In this document: positions 11,142-20,743 of the stretch, piece after piece | Numbering within the stretch: position 1 is the first letter of the stretch | How the letters are laid out: the number at the start of each line of letters is the position of its first letter | Source of the DNA: Lottia gigantea | Taxonomy: Eukaryota; Mollusca; Gastropoda; Lottiidae | DNA: 64,000 nt | Direction: 5' to 3' | NCBI RefSeq assembly: GCF_000327385.1 | Contig: NW_008709380.1 | Location: 2,404,552 to 2,468,551, forward strand | Position numbers and translations under genes: made by a program | The notes under the pieces: generated by a model | What the model was told of the DNA's origin: nothing | The model's database searches: none | The model's input: only the letters and a program-made list of their open reading frames with translations

Positions 11142-11860
11142 ATGCATTCTCTTCACAACTCTACCACTATTTTATTAGTAGGTTTTAGACTTTACCTTAT
11201 CCTTTTTATTCAGGGGTCACAATCATCACGTAAGTAGATTATCAGACAAGGTTATTTTTTTTCAAAGCTAGAAAAGTATCTAGGCTCATGCTTCAAGAAA
11301 CGTAATAAGGGAGATAATTGTGGAAAGGTGAATTTTCCCTAAAAGTTAGTCCGAAACACATATTATCTCAAGATACTGCTGTTTGATTTTGATATCTGTC
11401 AAAAGATTTTGTTTTTGGCAATGAATATTTGTAGGTCGATGCGAACCGTGGCTTTATGGGGCAAACTGTGACAAGCTTTGTGGAATGTGTAAAGATGCCC
11501 GTTGCAATGAAGATACTGGAATATGCCTAATTGGTTGTTTGGACGGATGGCGAGGAGAAAAATGTTTAGATCGTAAGTGTCTGTCCTTGATTGTATGGTC
11601 ATAAAGTAGTCTTGATAAATGTGGATGTGAATAAATAGTCTTTTACAATGTAATTTACATAGGGACCTATCGGACGAATGAACATGATTGAATATTTCTC
11701 ATTTGTTTCAGCTTGTAAAGACCGTACCTATGGACCGAATTGTATTTTGCAATGTAGCGCAGGCTGTAAACACAAAACATGTGTTAAATCTAATGGAGTG
11801 TGTAGTATATCTGGTTGTCAAGCAGGTTATAAAGGAAGGTGGTGTAATATTCCACGATAA
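11142..11860 (+). CDS. Small secreted protein with two EGF-like modules
   Basis: Three exons, 11142-11229, 11435-11572, 11712-11860, both introns phase 1, giving 124 residues. Exon 1 encodes a signal peptide (core TILLVGFRLYLILFIQG). Exons 2 and 3 each encode one module with the pattern C-x-x-x-x-Y-G-x-N-C ... C ... C ... GC-x-x-GW/GY-x-G-x-x-C, i.e. the short EGF/laminin-type module of MEGF and scavenger-receptor class F proteins (C.PWLYGANC and C.DRTYGPNC). There is no membrane segment, so it should be exported. Phase-1 module-per-exon structure is typical of exon-shuffled extracellular proteins. Function unknown; it looks like a free-standing fragment of a MEGF-type ectodomain. Confidence 0.8.
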
Positions 11861-11958
11861 TCGCAAACCAGGAAAGAATCCTCATTTTCAAGGTGGAGTT
11901 CTTGCTTAAAATGAACATGTTAACTCTAAACCTTTATCATGTAATATACATATTTTAT

Positions 11959-11964
11959 AATAAA
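11959..11964 (+). terminator. Polyadenylation signal of the EGF-like gene
   Basis: AATAAA 99 bases after the stop codon, followed by a T-rich stretch. Confidence 0.6.
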
Positions 11965-12117
11965 GTTTTCTAATTTTGAAACATTTCATTGACCACTTTT
12001 CAAATATTTAGACCAATCAAGGTCTGAATGCAAAGATTTTCACGGTAACGAGATTGTTGTGTGCATAGTTACAACTCGCTGTTCATACTACTTCCTTTTC
12101 TATCATCGAAGAATTTG

Positions 12118-12184
12118 ATTGGTTGGAAAATTTTCATTGGGCTGTTTTGATTGGCTGTTTGTATTTTACACAAAAGATTTTGAA
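12118..12184 (+). promoter_or_regulatory. UBE2C promoter: three inverted CCAAT boxes and a CHR-like element
   Basis: ATTGG (inverted CCAAT, NF-Y site) occurs at 12118-12122, 12136-12140 and 12150-12154, and TTTGAA, the CHR core, at 12179-12184, 29 bases after the last CCAAT. A further direct CCAAT is at 12013-12017. CCAAT boxes followed about 30 bases later by a CHR are the known layout of G2/M-phase promoters bound by NF-Y and the DREAM/MMB complexes, and UBE2C is a classic target. The ATG follows at 12266. The sites are seen; their activity is inferred. Confidence 0.5.
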
Positions 12185-12265
12185 TGAATGTGTACACTAC
12201 TCTTGATAACAGATAAATTTTACAAGATATTTGGTAAAAAACAAATCTTCATATTTACACAAATA

Positions 12266-14041
12266 ATGGCTTCACAAAACCAAGACCCGACTGCAGTTAA
12301 TCCCGTGAAAGATTCAATAAATGAGACGAAATTACCGAATGAAAAACCAAGTTTAAGGTAAGTATTGTAAATCGACTAAATTGTAGCCGTAGCTAGGCCT
12401 ATTTAAAATGTATGAGGAAAGAAAAGGAAAAGGGATTGATTCGAGGGGGAAATCAGGATAAAAAAATTGAGTGATGAATGGCAATTTAGTCTTAGAATAG
12501 GATATATACTTAGGAATTGAGGTAATATATTAGCGTTGGTGGCACTAATGGGGAACATTTGGGAGAAGCCTTTCCCATGTCAGGAGGGCCTTTTGAGTTG
12601 AATTCAGCCTCTATCTCCGTCTCCATCTCAGTCTCCAAAGACTGGCGCTGTATAATGCCAACACCTTGTTATGTGCTGTATAATGCCAACACCTTGTTAT
12701 GTTTAGATCTATCTGTTGTAGTATAAACTTTGTTTTATTCAGTTAGTCAGAAACTAAGGCTAAGTATGGTGATTGTGGCCTATTATTTGTTCAAATATAA
12801 TTTTTTTTATAATTCCAGGTTAAAAAGAGAACTTCTTTCATTAATGGTCAGTATATTTTAGTTTGTTAAGCCTATGTTAAAAGTTCTCACTTGCATTTAG
12901 ATCTATGGACCTATTATTCTTTTTCTGTTTTCACTGAATAGTGATTATTTACTGACTGAATCTGAAAGTAGTTTGGTCCAGATCAGGTAAAGACAGCCAT
13001 TAGAATTAAGGTGATTTTGAAAATTTATCTTATTGATTGTAGGCATGTGGTGACCCTGGTATATCTGCCTTTCCTGATGGTGATAATTTGTTCAGATGGA
13101 TTGGTACCATCCAAGGTGGCCAAGGAACAGTAAGTTAGTCAATAAATAGTGTACAGCAGCATTTCAGTCAGTTACATCGCTGACCACACAAATGGACATT
13201 AAACAAGTTTCTGAGCTTAAGGTTCTTTAGAGTCCTCTACAAACTTTATTAAATTGAACTCTCAGTGAGCAAGCTATTATGGGCAATTTTGAACACCCCA
13301 TTCTGTCTCTCAGTTTGTCAACCTGTTATGTGTTTCAGAGTCTACATTAGTAATCACATGTTTATTGTTTGATATAAACATGTACCAGGTGGCAATAAGA
13401 AATTTTTTACCAGATGTCATCAATGTAAACATGGTATATCATGAAGACATTTTTTCTATACTATTTTCAGGTGTATGAAGGACTAAAATATAAGATGGTT
13501 TTTGAGTTTCCAAGTGGATACCCATATCAAGCTCCAACAGTGAAATTTGACTCACCATGTTATCATCCTAATGTAGATAGTCATGGCAATATTTGTTTAG
13601 ATATATTAAAAGAGAAATGGTCTGCTCTATATGATGTTAGAACAGTTCTTTTGTCTGTACAGAGTTTATTGGGAGGTTGGTAATTTGTTTCCCCCTCTTG
13701 CTTTTTTTTGTTGAAACATTTTGCCTAAAATAGATAAAAAAGAAATGGATATTCCACATCGGTTAATTTTCTCTTATGCATTTTTTACTGATGAGGCAAA
13801 ATAGACTTGAATTTACATTCTAAATAGTACTCTGAATAGCTGACACTTCTGCTAGTTTTAGCATTTAAAAACTTGATCCTTTGAAATTGAATTTCATTAT
13901 CTTGTCTTTTTCATTTCAGAGCCAAATATTGACAGTCCTTTGAATACTCATGCAGCTGGGTTATGGCAAAATCAGACTTTGTACAAAAAACACCTGTTAG
14001 AGAAGTATGAAAAAGATGTTAGATCCAAGCAATCAACGTGA
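12266..14041 (+). CDS. UBE2C: Ubiquitin-conjugating enzyme E2 C
   Basis: Five exons: 12266-12357, 12819-12846, 13043-13129, 13471-13675, 13920-14041; phases agree, 177 residues (human 179). UBE2C charges ubiquitin on its active cysteine and passes it to anaphase-promoting complex substrates such as cyclin B and securin. Seen here: the family-specific N-terminal extension of about 30 residues, the LKRELLSLM helix, the core with [10 protein letters not shown] and [15 protein letters not shown], whose cysteine is residue 111, and the [12 protein letters not shown] stretch, which is almost identical to the vertebrate protein. Exon 4 ends with a GTTGGT donor, needed to restore the [13 protein letters not shown] sequence in exon 5. 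The C-terminus is short and basic. Downstream signal AATAAA at 14369. Confidence 0.97.
12647..12702. repeat. Perfect 28-bp tandem duplication in UBE2C intron 1
   Basis: GCTGTATAATGCCAACACCT plus TGTTATGT occurs twice in direct succession with no differences, implying a recent duplication. Confidence 0.95.
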
Positions 14042-14368
14042 TAAGTGTGATTCATGTGTCCAATTCCTTTGAAGACAATTCATTTTCATATTCATGTTCA
14101 TTCTAATCCTGAAATCATGAACTCCTTGTACTTTATCTTATTTCTATCTTACCGATGTACTACATTGAAATAGAATAGTTTGTTTCAAGGCATTTATAAA
14201 AATGATATTCCTGAGTTTGGTAAATTAAGATAAAGATTTTTTTTGGACAAATTCTTGAATCTGAACAGTTTTCATTGGACAGGAATTTATTTGCCAATCT
14301 TCCATAATGTGTTTGATATATTTATTTCCCCATGTTGTTTTCATAATCCTGTATTTTGTCTTTCTGTA

Positions 14369-14374
14369 AATAAA
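14369..14374 (+). terminator. Polyadenylation signal of UBE2C
   Basis: AATAAA in TGTAAATAAATAC, about 330 bases after the stop. Confidence 0.6.
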
Positions 14375-14975
14375 TACATTTTGTGATAAAAGTCACTTTG
14401 ACCGCAGTTTGTGTTCAAGAGTTAAATTAATCAATGGTCAATGCTAACAGTCTCAAAAATATATTTTCTTTTTGAATGATGATATGAGATATGTGTACCA
14501 TCAAGAGTTGTTTGACAATACAAGATAGTAACTTGATCATGTAGCAGAAAATAATAAACTTCAACATAACGGTGGACTGATTCGATTGGAATTTTTGAGT
14601 TAATGGATGATAGTTTTAACAAACAATACAGAATGTAGTGTGTCGCTTACATCATGAAATCCTGACATTTCGTTTGAAAATTAAAAATTTCTTTCTTGTT
14701 GACTTATCCATAGAACACATAGTTCTATGACTTATCTTAGTGTTAGATGTACAATCGTGAGAAAATAGTGACATAATCTGTGTTTGAGGGAAGCAAGTAT
14801 CACAGGAGCCCCTTAAAAAATTTAAAATTCTTTTTACATTGATAACAGCGGCCCTAGTACCAAATTCAGGGGAGGTAATCGGTTTGTTGTGACTTTGCAA
14901 AATCGTGTCAGATTTGCTCTCTTGCATTCTCATTTTCAATAAATAGGATTCCACAACACACAAAGTATTGCCCAG
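14375..14975. other. Spacer between UBE2C and the CCDC90-family gene
   Basis: About 600 bases without coding sequence; must hold the promoter of the downstream gene. An open frame on the other strand (14652-15023) overlaps the real first exon and is not protein-like. Confidence 0.6.
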
Positions 14976-17603
14976 ATGAATCGTCCGGCCTGCATTGCAT
15001 GTAGATTTGTGAGACGATATCAATTATCTCCGTCACATGTCAACAAACCCAAAACCGACAATTTCCAACGAAATTCTGAGTTGACAATTCACAGACACCG
15101 GTTGCAGGAACGACACTGTCATTCATCACTTGTCAATACAGAAACGCCAAAAGAAAGGGAGAACCCTAAAACTGTCAATACAGAATCGCCAAAAGCAAAG
15201 GAAAATCCCAAAACTCTCAATACAGAATCGCCAAAAGCAAAGGAGATTCCCAAAACTGAATTTTTTGGTAAGTTAGTAAAATTAACAAACCAAAATGTAT
15301 TGTGATAATGTGAATTCAGAATGACAAATCAAGAATATTGCATCATATTATGATTAGGGGTAAATTGTATAGGTCAATTCATTATTTTTTGATGATTTGA
15401 TTTATTTTGATAGAGATTTAAACCTAACCACTTCATTGAATTCAAGCATAAGCATGCCCATAAGCACTGATGATAGGGCAACTACTTTATAAAATTATAC
15501 AAGGTTTATTGTAGATGAAAAAGTATCCACACAATTTGTTCCATCTCAAAGTAGAAGAGTTATAGTTGATCCAGCATCTGTTAAACAAGTCTTTTATTTT
15601 GATACCCTTTCTTATGTGAAAAGACTGGAAAAAAATGGTAAGATTCTTTCTTACTTCCATTTTATTGTCAGTGCTTTGTCAGTAACTGTAATAAAATTTG
15701 GTGAAAATAAATCAATAGGTAATAAAACATTTCAGATCATACAAAACTTACGAAAACAATTCTCTTTTGCTGAAATAAAATTTTGTTCTTTTGGTTATTG
15801 TTAGGTTGTAGTAGAGAACAAGCAGAAGGCATTACAGAATGTTTTACTGATATAATACATTCAACAATAGATTACCAGAGTCGTAATATGACTACAAAAC
15901 CACAACAGGTACTCAATACAAAGTTTTTAGTATTTATAAACCCATTCAATTTTTTAATTCCTCTATGTTGTGGGGTGGCTTATTGTTTTGGAACAAATAA
16001 GAAACCAAAACAATCAATTCAATTCGTCAACCAAACAACAAGTCAACTTTAGGGTGGTCTAGAAGCGGTTAATGCTTACTTTAGTCGGAATACAGTATGA
16101 ACAGTATTAAATATTTCAGAAAAAACAACTACTTTTGATTGAAATAAGTTCAATAATTTTTTTATATTGTAGGAAATATTAACCCAACAGTTATTAGCAG
16201 AAATAAGTTCCATTAAGAAAGATATGGTAATATTACAGAAAAGTGAATTTACATCTTTACAGCATGAAACAGATGTAAGTACACAAATTATTATTGACAC
16301 AATAATAATCATTAGGTATCAAGGTAAATATTGTAATGAAAGTTTCCTTTGGACAATAAAAATATAAAATTTACCAGACAATAAAGAGTGTAATGGAAGT
16401 ATGTTGTATGTAAGAAATTGACAAAATATAATATTTCAGAAACTTGGTGTAGAAATAAAAATGCTAAAAGAAACATTAGATGATGAAATGGGGAAGGTGA
16501 AAGGTCAAATAAAGTTAGATATTAATTTGGAGAGAGGGAGAGCCATAGAAGCTGTAAGTTATTCTTCATATAGGCGAGCACATTAATCACCATATATTTG
16601 TGGGTATATATTTTGCTCTAAAAAAGGGCTTGCCAAACAAGCGGGTGTGCCTTATATACAGTGACTAAAAATTTAGAATTTTACTATTAGTATTAAATAC
16701 AAAAAAGATGACTCTTTCTTAATGTCTCCCAGATGTGCTCAAACATCATTTACTCATCCTTTTAACCTCCTTGCCAATATTGATTCTTGTATTTCTTCTT
16801 CCTTTAATTTGGTCCAATAACACAATGAGAATAAATATTATAAAAACCTCTGTTTTCAAAACACATGATCACATCAACATTACCATAAATTGAATATGCT
16901 ATTCAGAGCTACGTTCACTTTGCTATTTTGAACCACCACTCAATTTTTAAATACATGTATTTTGTTTCAGCATGCTGGAAGTGAGAAAGAACTTGCTCAA
17001 TTACATAATAAAATTGATACTGGTATAGCTAATTTAAAAACAATGTTTGAACAGTATAGAAATGATATGTTTAAATATGCAGGAGGTACAGTATATTTCA
17101 TACCAATTTAGGAGTTTACATCAGATACATGTTTAGAGGAATATTTGTCTAATTAAAATTAGACCAAACGTTTGTTCCATTTTTTTTGTAAGCTTTTATT
17201 TTTATTATAGCCACTTTAGTTAAACAATAGCCTTTTGACCTATCTTGATAAACACAGCGTCACAAAATGCCAGCACTGGAAAGGATAGAAATTTGATTGA
17301 TTAAAGCAGGTGTAATCAGGATATTGGCAAACGTTCAAGAGGGCTGTCGTAAGACCCAAACTGGGTCTATGTGGCTATATTAAAGATAAAAGCTAATAAA
17401 AATTGAAACTTTTTAAGGGAAATTATTTATCTATTGAAGTGAAATGAGTATGTAAACAGCTTTACAAAAGTCACCTTTGATTTGAAAACCGATATGTAAC
17501 AAATTGGTTTTGGTAAGAATTTTTATTCATTTTTTTCTTTTCTTCAGGAACTGTGCTGACTATGGCTTCACTCTCATTGGCTTTAATGCGTTTTCTACAT
17601 TGA
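14976..17603 (+). CDS. CCDC90B: CCDC90-family mitochondrial coiled-coil protein (CCDC90B/MCUR1)
   Basis: Seven exons: 14976-15267, 15515-15637, 15805-15908, 16173-16274, 16440-16553, 16971-17085, 17548-17603; phases agree, 301 residues. The family consists of inner mitochondrial membrane proteins; MCUR1 is linked to the calcium uniporter and respiratory assembly, CCDC90B is its less studied paralogue. Seen: an Arg-rich, acid-poor N-terminus compatible with a mitochondrial presequence, three 14-residue repeats, the FDTLSYVKRLEKNG and REQAEGITECF head, a coiled coil (about 140-280) containing KDMVILQKSEF and the conserved KLDINLERGR, and a short C-terminal membrane helix (TVLTMASLSLALMRFL). The single animal gene precedes the vertebrate paralogue split, so the symbol is approximate. 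Confidence 0.9.
15132..15257. repeat. Three 42-bp coding repeats in exon 1 of the CCDC90-family gene
   Basis: Three adjacent 42-base units encode 14 residues each: VNTETPKERENPKT, VNTESPKAKENPKT, LNTESPKAKEIPKT. Copies 2 and 3 are nearly identical; copy 1 is more diverged. They lie between presequence and conserved head domain and would form a charged flexible linker. Confidence 0.95.
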
Positions 17604-17836
17604 TGTTATTGGATCTGTATTAAATCTATTATCAGGTATTACTGACATACTAATTGCCAGTTTAAACATATAACAACATTGCATCTTACAAATGAAATTA
17701 TGAGAATAGATAGTAAATAAAATAGATTAAGTAATTTAACATGCTCTTTTGATAATACTTGTGTAATTTGTCACCAATATTCTATTATAATATATATACC
17801 AATTGTATTGGTGCTTTTGTTTTTATCTTATATTAT

Positions 17837-17978
17837 CTTCCTTGAGTGGCATTTAGTAATTGATGATATTAACACGAACACAATGATCATTGCTTGATAA
17901 AGACGAAAGAATCATCGTCGAAACGTCGCAAGTTATTTATTAAAGTAATTGTTATCCATATAATTGTGTTCGTGTTAA
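17837..17978. mobile_element. Short Penelope-like element fragment with 14-bp target duplication
   Basis: The 142-base insert is bounded by direct copies of TTATCTTATATTAT (17823-17836 and 17979-17992). Inside is a 17-base perfect inverted repeat, ATTAACACGAACACAAT (17868-17884), with its complement at 17963-17979. Between the arms, TTGATAA, a GACGA/TCGTC stem and GAAAC (17894-17924) follow the order of a hammerhead ribozyme core, and the word CGAAACGTCG is common next to Penelope-like retroelements in invertebrates. Family assignment rests on these features from memory and is tentative. Confidence 0.45.
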
Positions 17979-18058
17979 TTATCTTATATTATGAATTTCA
18001 ATTATAATTGTAATTATAATACCAATTGGAATAACAATTAATCTGTCTGAAGTATCCA

Positions 18059-18530
18059 CTGCCAATAATCTCATATCTATCTTTGATATACGCACATACT
18101 CTATCTTTTACATGGTTTGTCAGGTCATTTCAACATTTTTATAAATACTTTTTATAAATTTTAATTTTAATATGTGTATGTATTGATCTAGTTTAGTAAA
18201 CAGTAGAATTTGCCTACTCTGTTAGATTATCCTTGTAAATGTCAAAGCATGTCCATTTTTAGACACCTTTCGTTTTTATCAAAAATTATGAATTAGTTGC
18301 CAAAAACCTCATCTATCTTGACATACTGGTATCTTTTACGTGGTTTCTCAGGTCATTTCAACATTTTTATAAACATTTTTTTTATAAATTTCAATGTTAA
18401 TATGTGCATTGTATTGATCTAGTTTAGTGAAAAGAAGATTTTACCTTTTAAGAAAATTATCATTGTAAAATCATGTGAAAGTATGTTTCTTTATTTGTGT
18501 GCAATTTATAATTTCAAGTGCAATCTGTCA
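18059..18530. repeat. Diverged tandem duplication, unit about 235 bp
   Basis: Copy 1 (about 18059-18296) and copy 2 (about 18297-18530) share long matches such as AGGTCATTTCAACATTTTTA and TGATCTAGTTTAGT in the same order. Differences are scattered, so the duplication is old. It lies in the probable 3' UTR. Confidence 0.7.
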
Positions 18531-19016
18531 TGAATATGTTTCAAATGCTGCATATATTGGGGACCAATACATGTACATGTATGTAATCCATTTGTAGTGT
18601 TGTATTTATGTATTATATTGTTGATAGAGGCAATACTTTTACGATTTACTTGAGTGCAGTATTTTGCTGTAACTGTGATATGAGATGAGACTCTCCCAAA
18701 AGTTTTACTTGCATTGAAGATTTCAGTATGATTCAGTTTGAATTTCGCTTACATATAATAGATATTTTTGAAAGATGTCACACAGAGACTTATTTGCCAA
18801 TTAGGTTTGTGAATACTATTATTTCGTTTATAAATGGCATTTGCAAATTGAAGCTGCAAGTGTCCTCTCATTGCACTGTATAATTCTCTGTAGAACCAGC
18901 TTCACAATATTTTCATTACATTGTTGAATGCTTGTGAAAATACAGCTCAGTTTTATATGGGTGAAGAAATGCACCAATGTAATAAGTATAATTGTGTGTA
19001 TCTAAATGAAAATAAA

Positions 19017-20743
19017 ATGTAGTATTCATTTTTGTACCCTAAGAGGTTTTTTATATTCAACATGTCAGTTTATGTTGTATCAAATTATGATTATGTTACA
19101 CCATAAAGGACATTCAACCCTTTGCCTTTAGCACAATTTGTGAACAGGTTGAAAGATACCCATCATTAAAATTGAGCAAATGTTTCCCGTTTTCTCACTG
19201 AACAGGCTTAACCTTTGTCAAGATTGAATCTCGGATCCCTGGTTAGTGAACAACAGCATAGCTCATCAGCTCTGTTACTATCACAATAACAAATCTAGAC
19301 AAAATATTATTTATTCATTCATTTGAAAATACTTATCTATGATAAATTCTCCAAGTTAAGCTTATAACTAATTACTTTATGTATTCAAAAAAGACATAAT
19401 ATAATATAGCAGGGCACTAATTGACAGAATAGAAGATGTGCATTTCTGCCCTGAAATCAAAGATGTTATAAATGTATTATGCATAAATTTTGTAGTTCAA
19501 TAAGTTGAATCTATGCTTTGATTTATATTATTGACAGTAAAGAATTGCTCCATTGAATGACCGCTATAATAATAACTTTAATAGCCATAACATAATCTAA
19601 TCAGCTGACGAAGACTGCAAACATTTATACATTGAGTCTTTTTTTCTGAGTGTTAAGTTTTATCTTTTATCATTGATTAACTTATACAATCATTTATCTA
19701 AGAAATATAATCAAAATACATTATAAAAGCAGTCAAGAATAAATAAGCTTCAGCAGATAATATGCACAAATGATGTCCTGAGTGAAAGAAGATATCAGAT
19801 GATGGTCAAATCAATTCCTACTTCTGTACCCAAACATCATGGTGAATTTTCAGGGAAATACTTCTTTGGATCCAAAAAGGGAGTAATGAATTGGAATTTA
19901 ACGATTCAATTCAACTGTTGAAAAGCCATTTGAGGTACAGAAGTAAGCTTGACTTGGCCTAAATATGAATTATATAATAAAAAACATGAAAACAATTATC
20001 TTAGCATTATAAGGCACAAAGGTCAAAGCACAGCAAAATTACAAAATCAAATTCTAACAATTATCATGATATGAGCTAACTGAAACAAAAAGAGTCTTTA
20101 TAAGTCATGTTAACAAATTTTTGGGCTGTAGCAGGCAATTTATCAAAGAAAACTCTTACAGATTTTGTATAGTTGTATATGATAAGTCATGTAAGCCGTC
20201 CATTCAGTGTTACAGAATAATTTTAGCCATAATCAAATTTGTTCCACACACCAAAACTTTATCGAAAATGAAAATAAGTTTTCTAGCCCTCCAGGACACT
20301 TTAGTATATCCAACTTTCCTCTGTCGTTCCTGTAAATGCCACTTAGCTCTTCTCCAACATAAATACTGCTGGAAAACCTCTTTAACATCCCTTAAATGTC
20401 TAATTACAACAAACAATAACCTTGTTTTCTTTACTGTTAGGTCAGTCCAAAAAAATGTCCAATATATACAATTACAGCCAGTGTCATAAACTTATCTGTA
20501 CTAGCAGAAGCATGAATAACAAGAATCAAGTCATTAATGAGAAAAAAGTGTCCTTTCTTTCTAAGAGCTGAGTAAAAGAAATGATGGAAGCTTCCTTTAG
20601 ATGTTATATTTTGATAAACTGTCTTGGAATGTTATAAAATATCCACTCCTTGAGAAGATCACCTCTTCGAAAATCAGGCACATTTTTAAAAAATCTTTTT
20701 ATATCACAATATTGGTAGTTGAAAATCCTTTCTTTTTCACATA
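19017..20743. other. Tail-to-tail interval between the CCDC90-family and PRELID3 genes
   Basis: Contains the 3' UTR of the minus-strand PRELID3 gene at its right side and a SINE-like remnant at 19205-19290. A 122-codon plus-strand frame (20121-20489) and a 68-codon frame opposite it have no recognisable motifs and lie in presumed UTR; I do not call them genes. Confidence 0.5.
19205..19290 (-). mobile_element. tRNA-derived SINE-like remnant
   Basis: Read on the minus strand, AGCTGATGAGCTATGCTGTT is followed by an AACCAGGGATC stretch and AGATTCAATCT (19221-19231), resembling the anticodon-arm to B-box part of a tRNA gene. No tail or flanking duplication identified. Confidence 0.35.

Larger units (their letters stand above)
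17604..19016 (+). other. Probable long 3' UTR of the CCDC90-family gene
   Basis: No coding sequence. AATAAA signals occur at about 17716 and at 19011-19016; the latter precedes a T-rich region and may mark the distal end. The interval contains a Penelope-like fragment (17837-17978) and a diverged tandem duplication (18059-18530). Confidence 0.4.

Noticed and set aside
14652-15023. 123-codon minus-strand open frame beside the CCDC90-family gene
   Set aside because: It overlaps the real first exon on the opposite strand, has no domain or splice partners and no protein-like pattern.
20121-20489. 122-codon plus-strand frame in the tail-to-tail interval
   Set aside because: No motif, biased composition of AT-rich DNA, and it sits in the presumed 3' UTR of PRELID3. 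The opposing 68-codon frame is equally unsupported.
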